From positions 32,553,057-32,617,056 of the forward strand of contig NC_049982.1 in the NCBI RefSeq assembly GCF_000003815.2: a stretch of 64,000 bases of DNA. Direction: 5' to 3'. This DNA comes from Branchiostoma floridae. Its lineage: Eukaryota > Chordata > Leptocardii > Amphioxiformes > Branchiostomatidae. This document shows, piece by piece, positions 1 to 12,300 of the stretch (positions are counted from its first letter, which is position 1; each line of letters begins with the position of its first letter). Under the pieces are notes generated by a model. It saw only the letters and a program-made list of their open reading frames with translations, was not told the origin of the DNA and did no database searches. Both the position numbers and the translations under genes were made by a program.

Positions 1-277
1 CATCCTCCTAGGCAGGGACTTCCAACAGCCAAACTGCCTGTATGGATGTACCCTGCTCTTTCAACCGTCACCCTTTGTTCCTGACCGCCCTGCTTATAAA
101 TGTTAATGAGGTTAGCCTTATACATGCGAGACAGCTTTTGAAAACGGAAAGCCTTTCTCTGATTGGCTGACATCTGGTTTGGGGGGGACGTCCACAGGAA
201 CTAAGGGTGACGGTTGAAAGAGCAGGGTACATCCATACAGGCAGTTTGGCTGTTGGATGTCCCTGCGTAGGAGGATG
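1..277. repeat. Inverted repeat, about 80-bp arms (1-83 and 197-277)
   Basis: The first 83 bases reappear in reverse complement at 197-277 with only a few mismatches, around a spacer of about 113 bases. The arms could form a long hairpin. No coding content or terminal duplication is visible, and the left edge touches the window boundary, so the full extent is unknown. It lies just downstream of the last exon I can assign to the minus-strand EGF gene. Confidence 0.75.
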
Positions 278-317
278 CCATTCCAAGGCCCCCAGAGTGC
301 CTGTGAGCCGCAGTTAC

Positions 318-3300
318 CCGGCCCTGCAGGAGAAGGAACCTGGACCTTCGGCAATGCAGGTCATGCCATTGGGACAGGTGTCGCTGTCGCACTGGTACAG
401 CGACTTCAAGTTGTTGCTTGTTGCTGAAAAAAAAAATAAAATAAGAAGAAGTCTATAACGACATCCAGGTAAACAATATTCTACAATACTCTACAATATC
501 CTACAGACTCTACAACTGGATTAAAAACAGAGACGTTACTTCCGGACGTTTCGAGTGACACCCATCACTCTTCTTCAGCGTCACTAGAATGGACTGGCAG
601 AACAATTCAATATAATGTTCGCGGTCACTTAGCGCGTATCAGTCACCAACGTGCCGTTACCACCCCCACCCCCAAGCCTGTGTGACTTTCAACTCACTAC
701 CCATGCGTTTGCATATCAAAACTGTCAACGTTGAAAGTATTATTGAAGAGCTAACTAGATGCCAGATGGAACTGGAGATGTACAGATCATTTCACACGGT
801 TCCGTTGCATCTAAACATCAACACTGGTTTGACTAAAGGCTAATTGCTTTGTAGAACTATATGACAAGGTAAAAGGTAAGGATGTAAAGGTGCCCTTTCA
901 CTGCACTTGCGTCAAGCTTGCGTCACTGCGGGGTTCGCTACCTGCGTCACTGTTTTGTTGTTTTCTCCGATTTTCTATAATTTAGATATTGCGTTTAATA
1001 CGTAAAAGTATGACTTAGAAGACAAAAAGTAAGAAAATTCGTTCTTTTTCTTATCTTTCGAGTCCCGCAGTGACGCAAGCTTGACGCAAGTGTAGCGCAA
1101 GAGGGCACCTTAAGATAGATAGTGGCTCTCACCATGGCAGATGAAGTGAGTGACCATGTCCTCACAGATCCAACCGAAGGGACAGTAACCCTGACCCTGT
1201 GTGCACCAGTCAATGTCTGTAATTAGAAAAAGAGTTCATATCATGAACTTGAAATTGAGTAAGATGGTCACCAATTTCTAAGCCTGAATTTAAAGTTTTT
1301 TTTATCGCTGAAGTTTAGGTTAGAGGGTAACATGTGAATCATCTTTTTCACAAGCAGTACGATCTATCCTGCCATCCTAGTTAGTTTAGCATGCTGATTA
1401 TAATCACCTGCTTCACAGAAATCTCCGCTGTACCCAATAGCACATTCACAGCTGAAGGAGTCGACACCGTCCGTACATGATCCACCATTTTGACACGGAG
1501 AAGAGGCACACTCGTCAATGTCTGTCAAAACACATCAAGATAATGCCAACATTGAAATGAAATACTTAACAAATGTGCAATATGGAAAACAAGAGTTACA
1601 GTTTTTAGTTTAACAATTGCTAGCATGTGTTTAAAAATTAAAAAAAAATAGCTAATACTGAAAGTACTAAATGATTTCACCCACTTATCTCACAAAACTT
1701 TCCGTCAAAGCCGTCTAGGCATGCGCAGAAGTTGTAAGACCCATCGAAACACGAGCTGCAGTTCCCTCCGTTGTGGCAGATGTCCTGTCCGCATGGCTTG
1801 GGTTCTGTGGTATGGCATCATTTGAAACGGTTATGATTTATAACGCAATGTGCCGTCCACGCAGGGGATATTTAGATACCTTGGCGCACACATGTGCGTC
1901 TATATATATAGAATATCTCATAGTCAACACCATCTTTACGATTCGTCGATTGTTTTTCTGAAACCAAAACTGACATTTCCAAGATAAGCACTTTGTTGGA
2001 GAACAATAGCAACTCATTAACTGAGAGCCATGTGTTACTTTTATTCACATGCATTAACGTTTTATTAAGAGCTGATCTTAGTTGAAATTCTGAGGAGAAA
2101 TGACAACTTTACCAGCTTGACAGACATAGTTGTGCTGCTCCCCACAGGGTGTTGTTATGGCCTGATAGTTGCTGCTTGAGTCCAAAAGGACGCACAGGTC
2201 ACATGGCGAGGCAGGCTGACTTGATGCCCACTCCAACTCATCTAAGATATTGTTGGAGAGTTATTTAAATTTTCCTGGATTCACATGTCATCATAAATCA
2301 AAAACATCTGGATCAGAGATCGTTTTACTCTGTCTACGTCAGGTGATAAACACTTGTGTGGCGAATTGACAGATGAGTATTTTCGTGCTTCCCAGAGGAG
2401 AAATCTGGGTTTTACACCTTTTCCAGAAATTTTCTTTTCGCACGTCAAAGACTAAACCAAAATGACTGGGATGGCCTACCGCAAGTATTATTTTCTTTAT
2501 ATGATACGTCCTTCGATATTGTTTATGACATGTCTGACAAAAGCCGAGATATGCCTCGATCACATTTCCAAACCGGGGCGACACCGGGCAGCTTTTGTCC
2601 ACTAAAAGTACAGACAACAAAAATGCAGAACATGATGAGGTATTAAAGTCATGAGCATAATTTGTGTATATTTAGTGATAGATACTTTTTGGTTTCCGCA
2701 ATCATCCCGGCCGGGCCGGGCCGGATGTTAAACAAAATCACACGAAAAAAAAGTTTTTAAACATCGAATTACTGAATTGGTCTTTCGTCTATTAAAAAAA
2801 CACTACATGAGATTTGTCTAACAACAACAACAAAAAAAATTAGCAAGTGGGGTTCGAAACTACGATCTACGGCTGGAGAAGCAAACTAAGATAGGTACCG
2901 TGATGTAGACCGCTCGGCCACGCTGGCTCGATTACGCAATAGGACGTATAGAAGGGCTAGTTGCTTAAATTGACCGATCCATGCATCCGTCTCATAGCCG
3001 GTGCTACGCACCGGGCAAAAACAGGGTGGGAGGGTGGGCGTTCTGGAACAGCAACTTTCCTTACCTGGTCCCCCCCCCCCCCCCCCCCCCCCTCCTGATT
3101 CCAGCCTGCTACACGGTTTGCAAATGTGATTGAAGCAATAGATAGCTTCATCTTAAGTGGGGTTTCTGTTTAATAAAAAATCTTTTAATTTCAATACTTA
3201 ACCTATATAATCTCACATCGGTAGCAGGAAGTTAACATATCACATTCGTGACAAAAATGAATCGGATACCTGAAACGCTGGATCCATCGCTGTAGGTGAG

Positions 3301-6300
3301 AGTCACTGGTGGGACCTTGATCCCGATCCAGAGGGAGACGTCACTTCCGGTAGTGCTGGCGTTGCCGATGAGATGCTGCTGCTCGGCCTTCCTGACATCC
3401 GCCAGGTAACCTCCCCCCGCTCCACAGGACTGGGACGCGTCACCATAGGAGACGGCGTGGAGGGAGAACTGGTAGCAGGCACCCATATCCAGCACTGACA
3501 AACAACCACATTTCAATGTGAAATGGAGAACTGGTAGCAGGCACCCATATCCAGCACTGACAAACAACCACATTTCAATGTGAAATTCAGCAAAACACGG
3601 CTGTACACTAAACCGAGTGAGTGATCAGTGAGTGAGTGGTTTGTGAGTGCCAGTGAGTGAGTTAGTGAGTGAGTGAGAGTGAGTGAGTGAGTGAGTGAGT
3701 GAGTGAGTGAGTGAGTGTGAGTGAGTGAGTGAGTGGTTCGTGAGTGTGAGTGAGTGAGTGAGTGTGAGTGAGTGAGTGAGTGAGTGAGTGAGTGAGTGAG
3801 TGAGTGAGTGAGTGAGAGCAAGCGAAGAGGTACGAAACTTTGGTGGTATGTACCAAGCAGTGCATTCCCCATTTGCAAACTGAGCTATAACCGTTCCTAT
3901 TATCGATCTTATGACGTCTGATTATCTTGAACGTCTTGACTGGAAAGTAACATGGTTAAGTCAGACGTCGTGGCTATTTCAGTATATATTGTTGGTTCAA
4001 TGTATTTCCAGATACATACCTGTTTCGCAGTTTTCACCGGCAACGCCTTTGGGGCATGCGCAGGAGTAGCCGTTCAGTTTGTCCACGCACGTTCCGCCGT
4101 TAGAACAAGGGTTGCTTGCACACTCATCTATATCTGAAAAACGAAAAATCTTAAATCATCAGCCTACAATATTCAAATGTGTAATCTGAGAATAAAAATT
4201 CTATTGAATAATGAGAACAAGCTTATGATTAATTATACGATACTGTAATGAACTCATCTTCCACATCACATATTGTGATATTTGATCTAACACGTTAAAG
4301 TGTGATTTTTGGATATGATAGATAACGTACTTAATTGACAGTTATCTCCGGCCATGCCAGCTACACACTGGCACGTGTAGCTGTTCACTCCATCGATGCA
4401 CCTCCCTCCGTTCATACAAGGGCTACTCACACATTCGTCTGTTTCTGAAACAGATAAGAAATAATATTCTTTTGAGCAATTAGAAAACGCAAAACAAGTC
4501 GTTGCCGGCGAGCAATTCTGTACGTGTGTAAGCGAGTGAGTAATTGAGTGAGCAAGTGAGTGAGTGATCGAGTGAGTGAGTGAGTGAGTGTGTGAGTGAG
4601 TGAGTGAGTGAGTGATTAAATGAGTGAGTGAGAGTGAGTCGGTGTGAGTGCGTGAGTGAGTGAGTGAGTGAGTGAGTGAGTGAGTGNNNNNNNNNNNNNN
4701 NNNNNNNNNNNNNNNNNNNNNNNNNNNNNNNNNNNNNNNNNNNNNNNNNNNNNNNNNNNNNNNNNNNNNNNNNNNNNNNNNNNNNNGTGAATGAGTGAGT
4801 GAGTGAGTGAGTGTGTGCCTGATTGAGGGTTTCATTGATTGTGTGTTAGTGAGTGTGTGAGAGTGTGAGAATGATTTGTGCGAGTGAGATAGCATGAGAT
4901 TGCTTGAGCGAGTGCGCGTGAGTGAGTGAGTGAGTGAGTGAGTGGGTGGGTGAGTGAGTGAGTGAGTGAGTGAGTGAGTGAGTGAGTGAGTGAGTGAGTG
5001 AGTGAGTGGGTGGGTGGGTGAGTGAGAGAGAATGAGTGTGTGTGTGTGAGTGAGTAAATGAGTGAGTGAGTGGGTGAGTGAGTGAGTGAGTGAGTGAGTG
5101 AGTGGGTGGATGAGTGAGTGAGTGAATGAGTGAGTGAGTGAGTGAGCGAGCGAGTGAGTGAGTGAGTGAGTGAGTGAGTGAGTGAGTGAGTGAGTGAGTG
5201 AGTGAGTGAGTGAGTGGGTAGAGGTGAGTGAGTGATTGACTGGGTGAGCGGGTTAGTGAATGAGTGAGTGAGTGGGTGGTATAGGAGTAGAAAATCCACG
5301 TAATAGCAGTTAAAGGAAAATAATGTGAACATTCTACGCGTACTGCTCACCAAAATGTACAAAGCAAGCAAATGTACTAGGATCAGTAATGCAATGGTGA
5401 AGTCACTCACCGTCACAGTTGTTTCCAGTATAACCGGTGACACAGGTACAGTTGTACCCGAGCCCCTGGTCCTGGCACGTCCCTGCATTCATACATGGGC
5501 TGCTGGTACATGCAGCTGTGAAACATCATAAAGCAATACTGAGATATGATAATTTGAGTTCATTAATACTAGAGACTGAGATGTATGAAATGATACATGA
5601 TATGATATGATATATGATATTATATATGATGCAGGCATATTAGGGTTTGAACTAGACGCTCTAAACGAGCCATACTAACTTGCCGAGCGTGTACACACGG
5701 TGTACACAATCCTGTCTCCGGGAAAGGCAAGAGATGTGTAGGTCAGACTGTTCCGACTCTCGACTATCCCACGTTGGCAGCTGCTGGTAGTGCATCTATA
5801 GAAGCCGAAACTCCTCAAAGAATTCGCTCCAGCTGAGAAAGCCAAGTTCGCCACGTTACGTACACCGCCAGACGGGTTACAGTTGAGCACGTTGTTGATG
5901 TAAGGGTCGGAGTTATACTCAGTCACGCACCGGCTGCGGACACAGCAACACATTTATTTCATATTCACAGATGATTAAACACGTCCGATCTAGTAATAAA
6001 AAGAGGTACATATTACAAGACAAATGATCATTAAATTCAGTTAAGTTTATTGAATGGCGTTAATCACACATGCCACTTTCTTTTCCGTTTCTGGCCTTCC
6101 TGTGTTCATCATATGATAATTTTTGCACATTCTAAGACATTAAAGTACTTCGTGAGTATTGAAGAGTAAAATTGCTACATCTTCTTTGATTATACTACGA
6201 GGGGCGTTCAATAAGTAATGCCTCTGAAACACTTCCAGTTGTCTGATCTAGATGAAATTGTGTATGTGTAATGATTCATATCTCTATGGGTTATATTGCA

Positions 6301-9300
6301 AAATACAGCTCTGAACTAATTGTGGTTTTTTATTTACAGGAGTTTGAACTGAGTCAGGTGTGAAATGAAGACAATTGAGTGTCGCGCAGTGATGGGGGCA
6401 AGGACGCACACCAAAGGAGACTTCTGATGACATGAAAGAAACTTATGGTGATGATACCCCATCATATGACCTTGTAAAACGCTTATGCAGAGCAAGGGGA
6501 TGCAAAGGTGGGAGATTCAGAATCCGCAATATTGAAACCATTATTGGAAATAGGCCGGTATCACGAATGGAAGCGACTTCTTTGATATGTAAATCTCACT
6601 CGGACAAAGAATGCAGACAACAGAAGAATCAATTTGTAAACAAGGAACACCTGCGTCCTTTGAAGCGTGATCAGCTCACCAAGCCCAGAGGAATGCCTAG
6701 TATGCTGTTGACTAATGCAAGGTCCCTTGTTCACAAAAGGGATGAACTCAGTCTTCTTCTCTCAGCGAACAATACGGACATTGCGACTGTCACAGAAACC
6801 CGGTTTTCTTCCAACTTACCAGAGGAATCGACGACCATAGACGGTTACTGTCTCTATCGCAAGGATCGGGAAACCAGAAGGGGCGGAGGAGTCGCTGTCT
6901 ACATCAAAACAGGTATAAAGGCAACTCCTGTCAACATCTCGACACCTGATGACATTGAATGTATGTGGATACAGCTCGAAACACACTGGACTCCAAGAGC
7001 CATCCCCAGACTTTTCTTGGGAGCACTTTATCACCCTCCTTGGGCTGAAACGAACCTCACCTGCAAACCGCAACTAATCAATACCTGATCAACTCCTTGG
7101 ATGAAATTCGCCGAAAATATCCACACGCAGGTATCATTCTGTGTGGCGATTTCAACAAGCTTCCACTGAACCCACTGCTGACCAGTCACCCCGAGTTGAA
7201 ACAGGTAGTGTCAATGTCCACCCGCGCCGACAGTGTGCTGGATCTAATCATTACAAATGTCCACAACCAATATCAGACACCGACTACCATAGCACCCCTC
7301 GGAGCAAGTGATCACAACTGTGTGATTTGGAAACCTCAAATCAATCAAAACCACTGTGAGCCCTCCAGAACCAGGCACCGCCTGGTACACAGGAGAGAAA
7401 GGACGCTCTAGGACTGTGCATGGCGATCACGGACTGGTCCAGTGTGTACAGCGCAAGCACAGTCGAGGACAAGGTCACCACCTTCTACGACATCATTCAA
7501 ACCATGCTCGACACCTGCATACCTTTCAGGAGGAAGAAGACCAGAAACGTTGACAAGTACTGGATGACCGACACAATCAAATCGGCACTTCAAAAAAGAC
7601 AAGCAGTCTACCTGAAGTATGGCAAAACAGAGCGCTGGAAGAAACTCCGGAACCTTGTACAGACTCTTATCAGGAAGCAAAAACGATTTTACTACAACAG
7701 GTGCATTGGATCGCTGAAAAAGCAAAATCCCCGGGACTGGTGGAATTTTGTAAACAACGAACTAGGCCGCACTCAGAGATCAAAACGAAAGGTCACTCTC
7801 ACCAACATCCCAGAAAAACAAGTAGCAGATCACCTAAACAACTTCTTCGGGGAGGCGATGTCAGTCAGCAACACCTTTGCTCTATTCCCACTCCCACCCA
7901 CTGATGACTCCTACGATCTCTGCAGCATTGGCCAAGTAAAGACATTGTTAAAAAATCTAACGGTGCACACACCAGTTCTTCCGAGCTAGTGCGCGAGAAA
8001 AAAGTGACGAAAGGCTTCCGAGGGTCCATGTTTGAGTTGACATTTCTCATTATTTCCTGCGAAATGACATTAAACGGTTACATGGCTGAAAAGCGTAGGA
8101 AATGGTGTGTTTTCGGTGCAAGTTGTGTTTTGGTCCGCGTCTTACTTCCGGGATATTCCTACGCCTCAAATGTGATTAGGCTCGTGACCTAGATTAACCT
8201 CTGAAGCGCTGTGTTAAGCCTAGTTGTAATGCCGCGCGCCGTGGATGATTAAAAAAACTGTAGTACTAGAATTTTCTTTATAATTAGCTGGATTACTCGT
8301 TAGGTTTTCCTCTTTCTGACAGTATCAGTCGTGTTTGCCGGAAAAATCATCTTCATGTTTTTCTTTCAATGCCAAAATGCCCGATTTTTTTTGCATTATT
8401 TTTTACATGAAAATAATGTTTTTTCCCTCTAATTTTTTAAAATCAGAGAAGTTGAAGGATCGAAACTTAGTTTGTCTTGTAGCTAAAGGAATATGCTTTC
8501 ACCAGATATACAGTTATTTTGCTTCAGGATAATTCCCTGGTAGAGCTGGTCGCTAGACTTTAGGGTATGCCGCCTCCAATTGAAACCCCAAATAAACTGG
8601 TGTGTGCCCCCTTAAACCCAAGGCAAGCCTGTGGTCCCGATGGTGTACCAAACTGGGTTCTGAGCCAGTTCTGTGAGGACCTCAGTCCGGTCATCTGTCA
8701 TCTGATGAACACATCCTACAACACGGGCATCATGCCGTCTGCGTGGAAAACTGCCAACATCTGTCCCGTACCCAAAACAACACACCCTACGTGTAAGAAG
8801 GACTGGAGGCCGATCTCTCTGATCTCTACACTGGGAAAGGTGCAGGAACGTCTCGTGCTAAACAAACTCTTCCCCATAATGAAACCATGGATCAAGGATC
8901 AGTTTGCCTATATGCCTAAATCGTCAACCACTGCTGCACTGCTAAAGGCATACCAGTCCTGGGTCACTTAAGTCTTGACAACAAGCAGACATCAGTGGTG
9001 CGCGTGTTACTTGCAGATATGTCAAAGGCTTTTGACAAAGTAGACCATGGGATTCTTCTACAGCACCTTGCTACACGCGGTATCCCCGTTCAAATGTTGA
9101 CTTGGATCAACAGTTATCTGTCTGGCAGGAAACAACGTGTAGCCGCCAACGGTGAATTCAGCAGCTGGCACGACGTCACTTCCGGTGTACCCCAGGGGGG
9201 AGTCTTGTCACCTTACCTATTCCTGGTGTATATGTCCTCTCGAACTGTCAAACACGAAACGACCACCAACATCGGTTATGCTGATGACATTGGATTGTCT

Positions 9301-12300
9301 CGTTGCATCCCCTGTATCACTGCTGAATCCGACACCACCATGCAGGAAGAGGCTACCCACCTGGACTCATGGGCAACACAAAACAACATGACCATGAATG
9401 GCGACAAATCGTACGAGCTTAGGATATGTTTCGCCAGAATACCACCTGACCTCCCTCCACTTACTCTAGGAGGAAAGGAGGTAGCAGTCGTTACATGTGC
9501 TCCCTACCTCGGTTTCAAGATCAGTTCCAACCTTAAGTATGACAGCCACATTTCTCATGTGACGAGAAAGGGCTCTCAACGCTTGCACTTCCTCCGTCTT
9601 CTTGCCAAAGGTGGCATGCCCGCTGAGGATTTAACATCAGTGTACACAACCCTCATCAGACCGGTCCTGGAATATGCAAACGTTGTGTACGTTGGGTGTA
9701 CCATCTCACAGTCAAACACCCTCGAGGCAGTACAGAAAAGAGCCATGAGGATCATTCACCGAAACAGTGATGCCTCCTGCACGACTACCCTCCTGCCAAC
9801 TCTCCGGTCCAGGCGTGAAGAAGCAGCAGTGACACTGTAGAAATTCAGAGGGGCGATTAAGAACAGAAAGAACAACACCCCGACTCCCAGGATTCGAACC
9901 CGCGCCGAACCCGGGCAGCCGGATCACAAATCGAACGTGCAAACCGTTCGGCCAAAAGGCTTAAGCCGTTAGGCGTCTTCGGTTTAGCAGTCCTTGAACA
10001 CCACTGTTACACTACTCCCCCTTTTCCTTTCAAGATTCGTCCTCGAATCTCCGAGATCGACATCCCTGTGTGGCACATACTAGCCTGTTACTCACAGGGC
10101 CGGCGTGGGAGAGAAGGGTATCATGTTCTCAAAACTCACACATTACTAACGTTACCTTCTGCTGTGCCCTCCCTCTCATGCCACGCACTTCGTAGACCTG
10201 ATCGCTAATGCGGCGCAAGACCTCAAATGGGCCTTTAGTCTTTGGCGCCAATTTCCGCGCAAGCCCCGTTGGTACCTGTTTGTTCAGGATGAAGACGGTG
10301 TCGCCAATGTCATAGGGCTTGCCATGAATTTTCTTGTCATAGAGCTCCTTCTGTCTACATTGCTGTTGCTGTGTCTTCTCCTGTACAAGCTTGAACACAG
10401 ACGGTAGGCGGTTCCGTAGTACCTCCACGTGTTCATGAACCTCACCGACGTTAGTAGGGATGCGCGCCATTAGATGAATGGGAAGACGTGCCTCGCGACC
10501 GTGCATCAGGAAGTAGGGCGAGAACCCGGTCGTCGCGTGACAACTTGTATTATACGCGTACTTGACCGCGGGCAAGTGCTCATCCCAGTCGCGCTGGGTG
10601 GGCGACACGTAGGCGCGCAAGATATTTCCCATTGTCCTGTTGAAGCGCTCAACAAGACCGTCTGACTGGGGATGATACGGCGTCGTCCGAGTCTTATGAA
10701 TTTGCATTAGCCGACAAAGGTCCTTCACCAACACAGAATCGAAATTCTTGCCCTGATCTGTGTGTAGAGACTGTGGAGGACCGTGGACGCAGATCCAACC
10801 TTTGTAGAAACATTTGGCTACAGACTCTGCCGTCTCATTCTCCATGGGGAAAATCTCAACCCACTTCGTGAAATAGTCTGTCGCGACCAAAATGTACTTA
10901 TTGCCAGCACGCGACTTAGGAAGGGGGCCGACTATGTCCATGGCGACTCGGTGGTTTGGGAAACCGACTGCGCTAGGCTGCATGGGGGCTCTCTGTTTAC
11001 GCCTGCCGCTCTTGGTCCGTATGCAGGTCTCACAACCTGACACGTGGGCAGTCACGTCGTGACGCATGCCGGGCCAGTAGAAAGCAGACCTAAGTTTATT
11101 AAGGGTCTTCTCTACGCCTAAGTGACCACCAAGCGGTTCGTCATGGACCATCTTAAGCACGCGAGGGACGAGCGTCCTTGGGAGCAGCAGTTGGAGCTGA
11201 GGTCCCAGGCCATCTTTCCTATCACAATTTCTGTACAGGACGCCGTCCCAGAATTCTAGACATGGCCAATCAGAATAGAGCGTGCGCTGTTCCCGGGTGA
11301 GCCTTTGGAGGCCGAGATTATCGGGTTTAGTGCCTCTTTGCACGTCCAATACGAGGCAAGCCAAAGTCGGGTCAGCACGCTGGGCTCGTCTAATCTCATT
11401 CTGAGACAAGGCAGGGATCGGGTTGAGCCCATCTGGATCAGCCTGCCGAGCTGCGAAAACCCTAACTGGCTCACTGTCCTCCGAGTCGCTTTTCTTGCAC
11501 TGGGAACAGGGCCCTCTACTTAAACCGTCAGCGTTGCCATGGCTGGCTCCCGGCCTGTGCTCGATGTGGAAATCCCTGATTGGCTGGATGCCGACAGCAT
11601 CCAACCAGCTTACCTGTGATGGGCGGAGTTATACATCCTATTGTCATGCTAGTTAACCTTAGAGATTGTATGAAGAGATTTAGTCATGTCTCGTGCCCCA
11701 AGGACTCAGGTGAGGTACTTTGGTAGGGCTTAGTCCCTCTGTTGGATTGTGTACTAGTTATTAGTTAGACCGACTCTCTCTGTAAATATACTTAGATCTC
11801 TGTATCATTATCCTAGACCTGTAACCTGTAACTGTAACTTGCTGTAGTCCTAAGTGAAACACATTGTATTATATGTTACTTGAGTTTAGCATAGGTTGAA
11901 TAAACACGGCTCACAAATAGTAATCGACTGGTTTGGCTGAGTTCCTGATAAGCTAATATAGGACTTAGATACCAAACACCCAGGTCCTTTCAACACTTCT
12001 AAACCAGATGCGCGCCAGTGACCATCCGCTACACTACTAGTACATGGTTACGGGGAACAGGCAACTGGACGCACACTAAGGAACAGCAACCAGCTCACAC
12101 TACCGGCGTGTCGCACTGAGCGACTTAGAAAGTCGTTTTTGTATCAGGCAACATCTCTGTATAACAAGACCTTGTAGACATTCATTTCCTCTCAATGACA
12201 ATTGTCTAATGTTCTCTGGAAGACGAAACGCTGACGTCTTTTATTATGTAACTCTATTTTATAATGAATGTTTTATAATTATACGTTTTTAAGACTGATA

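Noticed and set aside
3513-5488. Long minus-strand open frames made of Thr-His-Ser-Leu repeats
   Set aside because: They are the complement of the TGAG minisatellite and span an assembly gap; no splice sites or non-repeat protein support them, apart from the real EGF exons they run into.
6432-7088. 218-codon frame starting with a mariner-like segment and running into endonuclease
   Set aside because: It is a chance fusion of the mariner arm with the LINE 5' end across a transposon junction, not a host gene.
9885-9975. Functional tRNA gene
   Set aside because: A and B boxes are present but no acceptor stem or convincing anticodon arm could be drawn.
12215-12240. GAAACGCTGACG resembling a hammerhead core
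   Set aside because: The elements are in the wrong order for a hammerhead and there is no stem II; it is part of a LINE 3' region.
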